DNA of 45,729 nucleotides from Candidatus Cloacimonetes bacterium 4572_55 (GCA_002084765.1 NBMB01000011.1:1-45729); one strand, 5' to 3'. Counted from the first letter of the stretch, positions 34,101 to 43,769 are shown. Notes: a model not told the origin generated them from the letters alone. Translations and numbers: made by a program.

Positions 34101-37100
34101 CACAGATCCGGACCCCTGCGATGCAATAGCGAGTTATACCCTGCAGATTCTGGACTTAACAAACTTATTGATCTGCGAAGAGCTTCCCGTTTCCGGCTCC
34201 AGTTTCCCGATAAATCAGCTGAGTTGCTACAACCAATTGGCGCATGAGGGACAATACCGGTGGCAGGTTCAGGCAGTGGATCAGCGGGGCGGCACTTCTG
34301 GATTTGGGCAATACCGCTCTTTTATCTTAGAGAGAACAGAGGCTCCGGGCGCGCCGATTTCTCTGACGCCGGCAGATAATAGCGTGGTTGCGACTGCCCA
34401 TCCCACGTTGTGCGTCCAGAACAGTATAGACCCCAATGTCCCGCCGGAAGTGCTGATTTATGAATTTCAAGTCAGCGTCAATATCGATTTTTCCCCGATC
34501 TTTTTTACAGACGACGTGGACCAAACGGTTACGTCCACCTGCGTGACCGTATCCGCCAATTTAGATGAAAATGGTATCTATTTCTGGAGAGCGCGTGCAA
34601 AGGTTTCTTCAAGCCCAGGGACGACAAGCGAATGGAGCGACGCCTTTTCTTTTTGTGTCAATGCGGTCAATTCCAATCCCAGTTTGCCCGCGAATCTCAC
34701 TCCCTCGAATGGCGAAGTCGCTGGATTGCAATCCCAACTCTGCTGGACCGAATCCACAGACCTTGATTGCGGGGACGATCCGATCATGTATCATATATGG
34801 ATCGACGACAGCGCGGGTTTCGACTCCCCAGAGGTGGATCAAGTCGATGTGGCCGCGACTTGTATCACCCTGAGCGATTATCAAAACCAACTCGCGGACG
34901 ATACGGTCTATTATTGGAAAGTCCAGGCAAACGATTCTCAGGGCGGCGCGTCCGGCGAGACCGATGGGCAAGCCTATTTTTGCTATGACGAGGCAAACAG
35001 CGCGCCGAACCCAGTTGTGTCTGGATTTGATCCGGCAAACGACGTCGTGATCGCAGAATTGACCCCGACTATTTCATGGAACCCGGCGGACGATCCGGAT
35101 TGCGGCGCGTCCCCGAATGCGCTTCACTATCTCGTGGAGTGGGGAACAAACGGTGTCTCCTTTCCAAATACTGGCGAGACTGAAAACGGGGTCGCGCAGT
35201 TCGCCATGCCCGCGCCGCTGCAGGAAAATAGCCATCTGTTTTATCGTATCCAAACTCTGGACTACCAAGACGGCTCTGAATATTCCGAGACTCAGAGCTT
35301 CTGGATAGACGCTCAAGCCGAACCTCCATCAGCACCAACCGGTTTTCAACCCAACAACGGCGACTTGCTACCTCCCCAAGGAACTTTCTCCTGGACAGCC
35401 TCGGTGGATCCCGATCCGATCGCCGTGATTTCTTATACATTGGTTATAGCGATTGATGAAAATTTTAATAACATCGTCTCCAATAATTTGAATATCGGCG
35501 CGAATTCTTTCCACGCAGAGGACTTGCAAAACGCATCTTTCTTGGTGCATAACATGGTTTATTATTATCAGGTTATCGCGACTGACGACGACGGTCTGAC
35601 CGCTGTCGGTGAAACAGCGACTTTCACCTTTAACGACAACGATGCGCCGCAGGATTTCCATCTCCTTTCACCTGTAAACGGCTCGATCCTTTCCGGATAT
35701 CGCCCGCAATTGGATTGGGAAGACGCGCAAGATCCGTCACGAGATATCGTTGGTTATATCCTCTATTTTTCCTTGAATTCGGATTTTAGCCAGGCGGATT
35801 CTGTGACGAATATCCCCGATTCGAACTACAACTTCGATTTTGATCTGTCTCAGGATGTCGCGTATTACTGGTTTGTCTACGCGATAGATACATATAACGC
35901 CCGCACCCGCAGCGTCGAATCATGGCAATTCAGAATCGTGTCAAACAGCGCGCCGGAGCCTTTTCATCTGCTGTCGCCAGCGAATCAAAGCATCCTGCCA
36001 GGAACGCGCCCCCATATAGACTGGGAGGACGCTCAGGATGACGGCGAGACCTTGGTATATAAACTACAATATGCCAGAAATTCTATTTTTGATCCATATA
36101 TCCTGATTGAAGACATATTTGAATCTCATTACGATTTTGATACCGATCTGGAGGTGGGGCGGGCCTATTACTGGCGAGTTTTTGCCGTGGATGAGGGCGG
36201 CGAGACCACGCAAAGTATTGAGACATGGCGTTTTGAGATCGACCTCCCTCCTGAGACGTTTCATCTGCTGTCGCCAGAGGACGGCGCGATTCTGAACACG
36301 GCTCGTCCCGCTCTCGATTGGGAGGACGCGTCTGATGTGAGCCGAGAGATCGCTTCCTACGGGCTGCGCTACTCGTCCGATCCAGACATGGCGACTTATG
36401 TGGAAGTTCCATATATTGAGCCGTCGCTTTTCATATTTGATCAAGACCTGACCGAGCATGAAACCTATTATTGGCAAGTATTTGCCAGGGATGATCGAGA
36501 ACAGATCACCCTGAGTCAAGAGCGGTGGAGCTTTACCATAGACGCTGCGGATTCCGCGCCGATTGGCTTTGATCTGATCTCTCCGATCCATGATTCGGTT
36601 GTGGACAACGTCCTTTTTCAGTGGTCTGAGTCAAGCGATCCTGATCCCAGCGACACCATCTATTATCGACTTGCCGTGGCGACAGACGCTGATTTTGTCT
36701 CCCCATTAATCGACATATACGGCTTGACCGATCCGACCTATCTCCCCCAGGACCTTCCTGACGATCTGGATTATTTCTGGAGCGTGGTCGCTTATGGGTC
36801 CGACGATCCCCAACATCTGGACGGGATTGTCACTGTGGGGACTCCGGAAGTGTCTCGTTTTCATCTGAACCGTCAAAATAATCCGCCAAACCCTGTTGTA
36901 TCAGGATTTAGCCCGGCAAACGGCATGGGAACCGACGACAGTTCGCCGCTGATCAGTTGGAATCCCGCGACGGACCCGGATATCGATGACACGCCAGAGA
37001 CTTTGCGCTATCGATTTGAGCTGGGAACCAATTTTAACAATCCGCTCGTCAGTTTAAGCACCAATCCGGGTCAGACCCAAGCCCAAATTCCGATTCAATT

Positions 37101-40100
37101 GGCAACTGGAATCTGGTATTATCGCATCTTGACACTGGACGACGAGAATGAAATTTCGATCTGGTCAGAGACCCAATTTTTTGAGGTCGTGAGCGCGGCG
37201 TGTCCCAGTTCCCCGACTATTTTTGAGCCGATCCACAACAGCGTTGTGACGGATCGCACTCCGAACTTGATCGTGCAGAACGCTATTGACGGGAACCAAC
37301 CGCCCCTGGCATTGACCTATCAATTTCAGATATCCACGATGTCTAACTTCAGCTCCATATCCGATCAAGCCCAAATCAATGAAGGGAACGGAGGCGTGAC
37401 TGCGTGGACAATCGGTCAGTCTTTGGCGGATAATACAATCTATTATTGGCGGGTTCAGGCGGATAACGGACTCTGTTCCGGGGATTGGGATCAGGCGTCC
37501 TTTTGTCTGAATACGGTCAATGATAACCCGTCGGACCCGATACTGACTTCTCCGGAAGATGGCGCGGAGGCGGTCAATAATACCCTGCTGGATTGGAATG
37601 ACAGCGACGATCCGGATTGCTTTGATCAGGTCGAATATCTGCTGGAAATCGCAGAGGATTTTTCCTTTTTCGACAATCCTCTGATCACCCAGACCGACAT
37701 CGCGTCGAGTAATATCCGATTGCAGCAGGTTCAAGGCTACGAAGTGCTACAGGACGACGCGACCTATTTCTGGAGGGTGAGAACTCTGGATCAGAATAGC
37801 GGCATGTCAAACTATTCAGACCATCGTTCTTTCTGTCTGAACATTGAGAACGATCCGCCTGATCCGGTCACACAGGGATTTACTCCAGCGAATGGCGATT
37901 GTATCTCGGATAATACGCCGACAATTTCCTGGGATCCGGCTCAAGATAACGATTGCGAGTATCATCCTGAGACGCTCGCTTACGAGGTGTGGTTGGACAA
38001 TAACTCGGCTATGAGTAGCCCCGAGGTATTCAACGTCTCGGCAGGCGCGACGTCCTTCACGGTGACCGTGCCTCTATCGGACGGGCAGTGGTTTTATCGT
38101 ATCCAAACAATCGATTTTCCCGGGGACCGTTCCGGGTGGTCCGACGTGCAATCCTTTACTTTGGACAGCAACAACGCGCCTCCGACTCGACCCGATCTCA
38201 TATCCCCGGAACATGGCGACACTCTGATATCTGGAGATTCTTTTATCTGGAGCGAATCCCATGATCCCGATCCCTGTGGCTCTCAAACAATCACATATAC
38301 TTTGCAGATTCTGAGCGCGAATATGAATTCGATTTGCACTGAGGAAGCACTGAGCGGCACCTCATTCATGGTCCACGCGCTCTCCTGCTTTGACGATCTG
38401 GTGAACAATCTCACCTATCGATGGCGAGTATTGGCGCGGGACGGTTCGGGAACTCCATCTAATTATAGCGATAATAGAGCCTTTATTTTTAAGAGCATAG
38501 ACGCGGAACCTCCCACAACGCCAGTCCTCGACACGCCGGTCGGAGAGGTAGCGACTCTGCATCCGAGACTCTGCCTGCTCAACGGCGTGGATCCCAACGA
38601 TCCGCCGCTGCCTCTGACTTATGAGTATCAAGTATCCACAAACGAGAACTTCAGCGATACGGTCTTCCAAATGGCTGGCGTGGATCAAATAGCGGGCTTT
38701 ACCTGCACGCTTGTCACGATAGAGTTGCAGGAAAACAGCTCCTATTTCTGGCGTGCGCGCAGTCACAACGGGGTGCTTTACAGCGCATGGAGCCAGGGCT
38801 TATATTTTTGTGTCAACAGCGTAAACGAAAATCCGAGCCCGCCTGCGGGTCTCACGCCCGCTTTCAATCCGGAAAACATCCCGGAAGCGACTCCGCAGAC
38901 TCAACTCTGTTGGAATGCGTCGTCTGATCCGGATTGTAACAACGACTCAATCGTTTATCAGCTCCAAATCGACGATGATCCCGCGTTTGGATCGCCTGAC
39001 CCAAATATCCATGATCTGACCCAAACATGCGTGAATTTGAGCGACTACGCGGATCAACTGACAGACGACCGGACCTATTACTGGCGCGTGCACGCGGTGG
39101 ATAACCACGACTTGTCCTCTGGATGGGCAGACGCGCGGTTCTGCTACAATTATGCCAACTCATCCCCGAATCTTGTGACGACCGGATTCGACCCAGCTGG
39201 CGGTGAAGAGGTTGCAACCCGAACACCGCTCATCCAATGGGACGCTTCGGACGATCCAGATTGCAGCGATTCTCCAGCAAATATCCAGTATCGCGTGGAA
39301 TGGGGAACAGACAGCGGCTTGTTCTCAAATTTCCAGGTTACTGGATTTGGACAGGCTCAACTTGTCCCGGACAACCCGCTGACGGAAAACGCACAATGGT
39401 TTTATCGCGTCCGGGCAATGGATCATGAGGGCGCGCCCTCTGGTTACTCGGAGACACAGGATTTTTGGGTCAACGCGGTGGACCAGCCTCCGTCCTCCCC
39501 GGAAAATCTCCAACCGGATAACGGAGCAGAGACGCGGATTCAGGACTATTTCACCTGGTCGCCCTCTGTGGACCCTGACCCTTTCGATACGGTCTCCTAT
39601 ACTCTGGAAGTTGCTGAAAACGACCAATTTATAGATCCTATTTCCATCCATCCCGACCTGGATCCAGCCGAATTTTTGGTGGGCGATTTGGAAAATTTTG
39701 ATGATCTGCCGGAAGACCAACTTCTCTATTGGCGGGTCACAGCTATGGACAATGACGCCCTCTACTCTATCAGTGAGGCTGCGAATTTTATCTTGCAAAA
39801 AGTATCTCCTCCGGATTCGCCTCAGATCGTTTGCCCTCCGAACGGCGTGGAGATCGAGCCGGAAGATATTCTCTGCTGGACCGCTTCTTACGACCCGGAC
39901 ATTGACGATATAGTGCGTTATGCGCTGGAATTTTCTCTGACCGACCAATTCGAGCCAGCCTTACTCGCTGTTTCCGATATTGTGGACACTTTCTACGTGA
40001 TTGGCGACGCGGCTCAATATTTGGACGACGATCAGGTTTATTACTGGAGAGTTTACGCTGTGGACAGTTATGACCTGACGTCGATGTATTCGGATGAAAC

Positions 40101-42681
40101 CCGCTGGTTTATATTCAATGAGGAAAATGATCCGCCCAACCCGGTCACAGAGGGATTTGATCCCGCGGACGGCGAGGAAATTTCCGACCAAAGCGGGCTG
40201 GTCATCCGCTGGCTTACGACCGACGATCCCGACTCCAGCGACAGTGTGGAGTCGCTCTCCTATCAAGTCGATTTGACATCTGACCCAACTTTTCTTACGA
40301 TCGATCGCGTATTGGAGACACCGCCCTTTGTCTCTTATGCAGGGGTCGGCGGAGGGCTCATCGAGAATACCCGATACTACTACCGCGTTTTTGCAAAGGA
40401 TGACGACAATACATACTCAGTGCCGTCTGAGATGCAAAATTTTTGGATCAACGAAGTCGAGGAGCCACCGATCATTTCCGACGATATGTATCCGGCAGAC
40501 TGCGAGATCGAACTGGATGAAACTGGGCAACTCTGTTGGTTGACCGCTGTGGATCCGGATCCGAACGACGGAATCGACCATTACATCCTACAAGTTGACG
40601 ATCAAGCGGATTTCATAGGTCCTTTGGAGATAAACGCGGTGATAGACGAAACGATTTTCGACTCTTGCGTAACCCTTGGCGATCTGGACGGATTTGCTAA
40701 TTTGGAAGAAAATAGCCTCTATCACTGGCGCGTAGCCGCGATGGATGCGAGCGAAATTCAGTCCGATTTCACCCTCGCTGGCTGCTTTACATTGAACAGC
40801 GAAAATGATCCGCCTAATCCAGTTCTCTCCGGGTTCAGCCCAACCAACGGCGATAGGATTGAAACATCGGACGTGCGTTTCTGTTGGAACGCCGCGACAG
40901 ATATCGATCCTGGGGATCCGCCAGAAACTCTCCGCTATCGGATTATCCTGACAAAAGATGGGGATATTCGTGAGAGGGAAACGTCATCCCCGGGGGATAC
41001 CTGCCTGGTCGCGGCTTTTGATGAGAACGGCGCGGACGACGGTATTTGGCAATACCGCCTGGTTACTATTGACGATGAGGGCGAGCCGTCGGTTCCATCT
41101 TATGCGCAGAGCTTTGAGCTCAACGTGGAAAACGATCCCCCAAATCCTCCTGATCTCATATATCCCTGCGGGGAAATCGTGACGAATACGGATCAACCGA
41201 CGCTGACCATCTCCCCTGGATATGATCCGGACAGCCAGGAATTAAGCTATGAATTTCAGATCGCCACAACCGCTGATTTTGAGGAACCCATCGCGTCCGG
41301 CTTCACAACGGACACCACCTGGATAGTTCCTTTTTCTCTCGACGATCAGAACTGCGCGCCCTACTACTGGCGCACCCGAGCCATTGATGAACAGGGCGGG
41401 AGCAGCGATTTTTCGGCGACATGTGGGTTTGTTATAAATTATTTGGATGAGCCGCCGAGCGAATTTGCTCTACTGTCGCCGGAGAACAACGATATTGTGC
41501 AAACCCGACGCCCGCTTTTCGACTGGACAGATTCCGACGATCCGGATTGCGAGGGAGATCCGTTGTATGATCTGTATGTCAGCCTTTCGCCGGATTTTCC
41601 AGATCACGAGGACTCTACGCAGGCAGTCCAAGACTTGTCCGAGAGCATCTATCAACCGACAGCAAACGACTTTCTGCCTGATAATAGCCGCATATACTGG
41701 CGAGTCGTCGCGGTAGACGCGGATCACGATTCGACATGGAGCGTCCAGACCTGGCAGTTCATAGTCAATGTGGAAAATGAGCCGCCTTTCCCACCGGACG
41801 GGTTGCGAGTGGAAAGCGATACGCTTTATTGGAATCCGAGCCGCGATCCAGATCCGCTTGACGAGATAGATCATTACGATTTGCGCGTCTCTCCTGACCA
41901 GAATTTTAACAATATTTTGTTCACAGTGCACGACCTGACCGAGACCTATTTGCCCATTGTGGAGATTATTCAAGAATTGGAACAGGGCGGAACCTATTTC
42001 TTTCAAGTCCAGGCGTTTGACCAAAGCATCGCATCAAACTGGTCTGATGGAGCTCAGTTCGACGCGCTGCCGGTCGATCTCGCGTTTTTTACTGCGAACT
42101 CGGTCGGCAACGAGATTCGACTGGCGTGGGAGACGATCCATATCGGGCAGGTTGCGGGTTTTCATATCCAGCGGAAAATTGTTTCCAGCGGAGTTGTTGA
42201 TAGGCCAGAAACGCCAGAGGGTAATATCCGCTTGACAGAAAATTTGTTGATCTCAGGCAACGGGAGTTTCTTATATACAGATCAATCGATTCTGCCGGAT
42301 CAGATCTATCAGTATCAATTGGAAGAGATCGATATTTTCGGTCAATCGTTCCTGCATGAGCCGATTGTGGTTCGTTCTCTCTCGTTCCCAGCTCAGACCA
42401 AACTGTATCAAAATTACCCCAATCCCTGCTATTCTCATTCTTCTAATCACACGACCATCCGTTTTGCTCTCTCCTCGGATACGCCGGTAACGCTGAAAGT
42501 TTACGACATCGGCGGTCGCCTGATCAAAAATCTTGTTGACGGCGAATACCCGGTCGGTTTCTATATGGTAGAATGGGACGGAACCAATGAGCAGGGTCGG
42601 GAGATCGGCGGCGGAGTTTATTTCTACGTGTTGAACGCAGATCAAATCCGTTTGAGTAAGCGTATGGTATTGTTGAAATAA
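31114..42681 (+). CDS. giant secreted protein: beta-helix plus about 31 tandem Ig/FnIII-like repeats and FlgD-like sorting domain
   Basis: 3855 residues from the ATG at 31114, eight bases after GGAGG and downstream of the promoter; an upstream TTG at 30985 is in frame but is part of the -35 box. A basic N-terminus and hydrophobic segment ('IVLLAFLIGFQILIITV') form a signal peptide or anchor. Residues about 35-315 form a right-handed beta-helix with 'NNWWGDNSGP', as in the 481-8346 protein. About 31 repeats of 85-110 residues follow, with the pattern 'PP..P..L.P.dG......P.L.W..s.DPD......Y.lev..d..F......YYWRV.A.D..G..S.ws....F'. The last 100 residues are the FlgD-like sorting module ('NYPNPC', 'VEWDGTNEQG', 'GGGVYFYVL', 'KRMVLLK'). 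No enzyme motifs are seen. It is probably a cell-surface or released fibre, perhaps an adhesin; the acidic DPD motifs suggest calcium binding. Confidence 0.92.
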   Translation: MDKRMRKTRRFAAEIVLLAFLIGFQILIITVREAGATVTIQNGNIIEHTYWGPGAGAYGFSQYDDSELIIAEDIIVGGLINDEGVITLTVLPGTAVRFQSGIKMTVGSSAIWPGKLVAEGEPDNEIYFTSSANSPAPGDWKGIQMTQYADRGCVIQYSVIEYAGGSNVPALKINVSSVTEGQPIISVNKIRYNLDRGIEAIGPGTGSNIVRARISDNIFDGNSLAIFCQNAQPIIEFNDLLNNSENDDNIAILNSSYETLCVTAENNWWGDNSGPLDPSDPNVDCGSWTNPGGLGQGVSDGVDYAPWMDRSITYLRPPTALLPIDGAIIFDTLQPLLTVANSFNSTESAVYDFEVYRGSVHPDNYASGGTVNQTVTTTSWQVNVELQQLAPAYTWRARVRNGAETSVWSSSTPSFTIDLDDLPSDFDLSSPLDQSTVSVLPQEFSWQSAENDDLGDQVRYTFHWDTDSGFGSGFSVTEIETPLYQMQGSLTEDTIYYWKVEAYDTRGNEKVSSVWEFALNQANNLPSEPLPVSPTPGASLTGVQADLVITNSTDSDVYPQTLTYLFEVAGFDDIEFDNPIASQDLVAQGAQGVTSWLTPELPEQAIYYWRVRAHDGISPGNWMDPVRSFITGDAPLNSPPEPVDSGFDPVDGSVISDQTPVISWDPAVDPDEDDPPETLRYRLEYTLNPSWNSVIYPITTAAGISQASIVTPLTDNEIWYYRIIAIDDSDAESDPSETQSFCVDMVSESPSAPILNSPADGSVASGSTLLQWSESVDPDCGSQITYLIEVSPSIDFQPPSASETAVISVNSTALQSLEFYSQLVDDQTYYWRVLAQDLTGNDSPYSQTWSFCLDKANDAPETVSSGFSPTGNICIDSNTPSIAWFPSDDPDCGHDPDDLSYEIELADNNGFTVNDNTRLIETAAGATAVTVSPALSDRQWFYRIQAVDPLDAESGWSATQSFVLDASNQNPPAPDLIFPSDDGVIMGNQSFDWSDVTDPDPCDAIASYTLQILDLTNLLICEELPVSGSSFPINQLSCYNQLAHEGQYRWQVQAVDQRGGTSGFGQYRSFILERTEAPGAPISLTPADNSVVATAHPTLCVQNSIDPNVPPEVLIYEFQVSVNIDFSPIFFTDDVDQTVTSTCVTVSANLDENGIYFWRARAKVSSSPGTTSEWSDAFSFCVNAVNSNPSLPANLTPSNGEVAGLQSQLCWTESTDLDCGDDPIMYHIWIDDSAGFDSPEVDQVDVAATCITLSDYQNQLADDTVYYWKVQANDSQGGASGETDGQAYFCYDEANSAPNPVVSGFDPANDVVIAELTPTISWNPADDPDCGASPNALHYLVEWGTNGVSFPNTGETENGVAQFAMPAPLQENSHLFYRIQTLDYQDGSEYSETQSFWIDAQAEPPSAPTGFQPNNGDLLPPQGTFSWTASVDPDPIAVISYTLVIAIDENFNNIVSNNLNIGANSFHAEDLQNASFLVHNMVYYYQVIATDDDGLTAVGETATFTFNDNDAPQDFHLLSPVNGSILSGYRPQLDWEDAQDPSRDIVGYILYFSLNSDFSQADSVTNIPDSNYNFDFDLSQDVAYYWFVYAIDTYNARTRSVESWQFRIVSNSAPEPFHLLSPANQSILPGTRPHIDWEDAQDDGETLVYKLQYARNSIFDPYILIEDIFESHYDFDTDLEVGRAYYWRVFAVDEGGETTQSIETWRFEIDLPPETFHLLSPEDGAILNTARPALDWEDASDVSREIASYGLRYSSDPDMATYVEVPYIEPSLFIFDQDLTEHETYYWQVFARDDREQITLSQERWSFTIDAADSAPIGFDLISPIHDSVVDNVLFQWSESSDPDPSDTIYYRLAVATDADFVSPLIDIYGLTDPTYLPQDLPDDLDYFWSVVAYGSDDPQHLDGIVTVGTPEVSRFHLNRQNNPPNPVVSGFSPANGMGTDDSSPLISWNPATDPDIDDTPETLRYRFELGTNFNNPLVSLSTNPGQTQAQIPIQLATGIWYYRILTLDDENEISIWSETQFFEVVSAACPSSPTIFEPIHNSVVTDRTPNLIVQNAIDGNQPPLALTYQFQISTMSNFSSISDQAQINEGNGGVTAWTIGQSLADNTIYYWRVQADNGLCSGDWDQASFCLNTVNDNPSDPILTSPEDGAEAVNNTLLDWNDSDDPDCFDQVEYLLEIAEDFSFFDNPLITQTDIASSNIRLQQVQGYEVLQDDATYFWRVRTLDQNSGMSNYSDHRSFCLNIENDPPDPVTQGFTPANGDCISDNTPTISWDPAQDNDCEYHPETLAYEVWLDNNSAMSSPEVFNVSAGATSFTVTVPLSDGQWFYRIQTIDFPGDRSGWSDVQSFTLDSNNAPPTRPDLISPEHGDTLISGDSFIWSESHDPDPCGSQTITYTLQILSANMNSICTEEALSGTSFMVHALSCFDDLVNNLTYRWRVLARDGSGTPSNYSDNRAFIFKSIDAEPPTTPVLDTPVGEVATLHPRLCLLNGVDPNDPPLPLTYEYQVSTNENFSDTVFQMAGVDQIAGFTCTLVTIELQENSSYFWRARSHNGVLYSAWSQGLYFCVNSVNENPSPPAGLTPAFNPENIPEATPQTQLCWNASSDPDCNNDSIVYQLQIDDDPAFGSPDPNIHDLTQTCVNLSDYADQLTDDRTYYWRVHAVDNHDLSSGWADARFCYNYANSSPNLVTTGFDPAGGEEVATRTPLIQWDASDDPDCSDSPANIQYRVEWGTDSGLFSNFQVTGFGQAQLVPDNPLTENAQWFYRVRAMDHEGAPSGYSETQDFWVNAVDQPPSSPENLQPDNGAETRIQDYFTWSPSVDPDPFDTVSYTLEVAENDQFIDPISIHPDLDPAEFLVGDLENFDDLPEDQLLYWRVTAMDNDALYSISEAANFILQKVSPPDSPQIVCPPNGVEIEPEDILCWTASYDPDIDDIVRYALEFSLTDQFEPALLAVSDIVDTFYVIGDAAQYLDDDQVYYWRVYAVDSYDLTSMYSDETRWFIFNEENDPPNPVTEGFDPADGEEISDQSGLVIRWLTTDDPDSSDSVESLSYQVDLTSDPTFLTIDRVLETPPFVSYAGVGGGLIENTRYYYRVFAKDDDNTYSVPSEMQNFWINEVEEPPIISDDMYPADCEIELDETGQLCWLTAVDPDPNDGIDHYILQVDDQADFIGPLEINAVIDETIFDSCVTLGDLDGFANLEENSLYHWRVAAMDASEIQSDFTLAGCFTLNSENDPPNPVLSGFSPTNGDRIETSDVRFCWNAATDIDPGDPPETLRYRIILTKDGDIRERETSSPGDTCLVAAFDENGADDGIWQYRLVTIDDEGEPSVPSYAQSFELNVENDPPNPPDLIYPCGEIVTNTDQPTLTISPGYDPDSQELSYEFQIATTADFEEPIASGFTTDTTWIVPFSLDDQNCAPYYWRTRAIDEQGGSSDFSATCGFVINYLDEPPSEFALLSPENNDIVQTRRPLFDWTDSDDPDCEGDPLYDLYVSLSPDFPDHEDSTQAVQDLSESIYQPTANDFLPDNSRIYWRVVAVDADHDSTWSVQTWQFIVNVENEPPFPPDGLRVESDTLYWNPSRDPDPLDEIDHYDLRVSPDQNFNNILFTVHDLTETYLPIVEIIQELEQGGTYFFQVQAFDQSIASNWSDGAQFDALPVDLAFFTANSVGNEIRLAWETIHIGQVAGFHIQRKIVSSGVVDRPETPEGNIRLTENLLISGNGSFLYTDQSILPDQIYQYQLEEIDIFGQSFLHEPIVVRSLSFPAQTKLYQNYPNPCYSHSSNHTTIRFALSSDTPVTLKVYDIGGRLIKNLVDGEYPVGFYMVEWDGTNEQGREIGGGVYFYVLNADQIRLSKRMVLLK
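33361..35646 (+). repeat. seven-domain block, copy A, inside the giant repeat gene
   Basis: 762 codons covering domains 5-11 by my count. The domains match one for one, in order, those of copy B at 37528-39810 (for example 'SGFSP.gnICId.nTPSIAW', then 'ltYTLQIL' with paired Cys, then 'LCV.NSIDPN.PP', then 'QLCW.es.D.DC'). Confidence 0.8.
37528..39810 (+). repeat. seven-domain block, copy B, inside the giant repeat gene
   Basis: 761 codons covering domains 18-24, one codon different in length from copy A, with the same domain order and the same distinctive Cys positions. Starts are 4167 bp apart. Divergence at the protein level is substantial, so the duplication is old. Confidence 0.8.
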
Positions 42682-42688
42682 AGAAAAT

Positions 42689-42745
42689 TTTCCGGTAGGT
42701 TCAGTTGACAGACGGGCTATCTTGAGTTTGTGAATCTACCGGAAA
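42689..42745. terminator. inverted repeat after the giant repeat gene, possible weak terminator
   Basis: TTTCCGGTAG and CTACCGGAAA are perfect 10-bp reverse complements separated by 37 bases, starting eight bases after the stop codon. There is no T-run directly after, so it may be an mRNA 3'-end stabilising hairpin rather than an intrinsic terminator. The remaining sequence up to 42848 shows nothing else. Confidence 0.5.
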
Positions 42746-42848
42746 TATTCCGAACAGAAAATAAGAAAAAATCAAGTGATACATGAGTTAATCAAATAAG
42801 CGAGTCAAGGCGGATCAAGATAAAAATGATCATACGATAAAAAAAATA

Positions 42849-42877
42849 TTGACAAGCCGATATGATTTTGGTATTAT
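42849..42877 (+). promoter_or_regulatory. sigma-70-like promoter for the exbB-exbD-exbD-tonB operon
   Basis: TTGACA (42849-42854), a 17-base spacer and TATTAT (42872-42877) precede the GTG start of the ExbB gene by about 90 bp. Confidence 0.78.
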
Positions 42878-42968
42878 TTTTGGGCTTTTTGTAAAATCAT
42901 AGAGAAATTTTTGTTTTTTTTCGAGAATTCATTTCCTTTGTTATTCTTTTTTTTCTGGAGGACAAACT

Positions 42969-43766
42969 GTGTTAGAACCAACCGTTTTAATGGATATTTT
43001 ATCTCTTCCTTTTCAAGTAGACACTTCTGCCATTGTCGATACGATGCAGGCTGCCGCTGATACAGCAAAGGCTGTGACCGACGCCGCATCTGGAGCGGGC
43101 GAGTCTGTAGCCGCGGCCCCCGCGCCGCCCAAGTCGATCGTTCGAAATTTGACCGAATTGTACACGAAGGGTGGCTGGGCAATGCATATCCTGGCTATCA
43201 TGTCGGTGGTCGCTTTAGGGGTTTCATTTGCAAAATTCATTATGCTTATGTTCGCTCGTACTGGATCTAAAAAAACCATGCTTCAGGTAAGCCGAGTCTT
43301 GCAGGATCAAGGCGTGCAAGCCGCTCAAGAACTCTGCCAAAAGAAAAGCGGTCCCGTCGCGGCGATTTTGGCTGCAGGCTTAGGACGTGTAGATCATGGT
43401 CCTGACGCGGTAGAGCGCGCTGTAGAGCATGCCGGCGGTATAGAAATGGCCTTTCTGGAGAAAGGACTGACGATCTTGACCACAACCGTAACCGTTGCTC
43501 CGATGGTCGGATTTCTCGGAACTGTGAGCGGTATGATTAATGCTTTTGAGTCCATCGCTCTGCATGGCGAAATCGAACCAAGCATCGTGGCATCCGGTAT
43601 TTCCGAGGCGTTGATCACCACTGCGACCGGTTTGATTGTGGCGATTCCGTTTCAAATTATCTATAGCTTCTTCGTATCATTAATCGATGGCATGGTTCTT
43701 GATATGGAAGAAGGTTCAGAGAGCTTGTTGATGACGTTGACTGAGATTGATAAAAAAGGAGCCTAA
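42969..43766 (+). CDS. exbB: ExbB/TolQ/MotA-family proton channel subunit
   Basis: 265 residues from a GTG start with GGAGG seven bases upstream. After an Ala/Pro-rich N-terminal extension of about 55 residues come three membrane segments: 'WAMHILAIMSVVALGVSFAKFIML', 'TTTVTVAPMVGFLGTVSGMINAF', and 'ALITTATGLIVAIPFQIIYSFFVSL'. The second and third carry the family hallmarks 'P.lGLLGTV.GmI..F' and 'EaLitTa.GL.vAIP'. It would sit in the inner membrane and, with ExbD, convert proton flow into force for TonB. It is four bases upstream of the first ExbD gene. The alternative TolQ role is less likely given the following tonB-like gene. Confidence 0.93.
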   Translation: MLEPTVLMDILSLPFQVDTSAIVDTMQAAADTAKAVTDAASGAGESVAAAPAPPKSIVRNLTELYTKGGWAMHILAIMSVVALGVSFAKFIMLMFARTGSKKTMLQVSRVLQDQGVQAAQELCQKKSGPVAAILAAGLGRVDHGPDAVERAVEHAGGIEMAFLEKGLTILTTTVTVAPMVGFLGTVSGMINAFESIALHGEIEPSIVASGISEALITTATGLIVAIPFQIIYSFFVSLIDGMVLDMEEGSESLLMTLTEIDKKGA

Positions 43767-43769
43767 TTC

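Noticed and set aside
36880-36905. AAAATAATCCGCC inside the giant repeat gene as another palindromic repeat copy
   Set aside because: It lacks the second arm and is explained by the common 'NNPPNP' linker codons.
31174-42645. Numerous antisense and alternative-frame open frames across the giant repeat gene
   Set aside because: They recur at matching positions of the repeated domains, as expected for shadows of the plus-strand frame.
31114-42681. CRISPR-like regular spacing of repeats in the giant gene
   Set aside because: The repeats are 250-330 bp protein domains under coding constraint, not short identical repeats with unique spacers. No cas genes are present.
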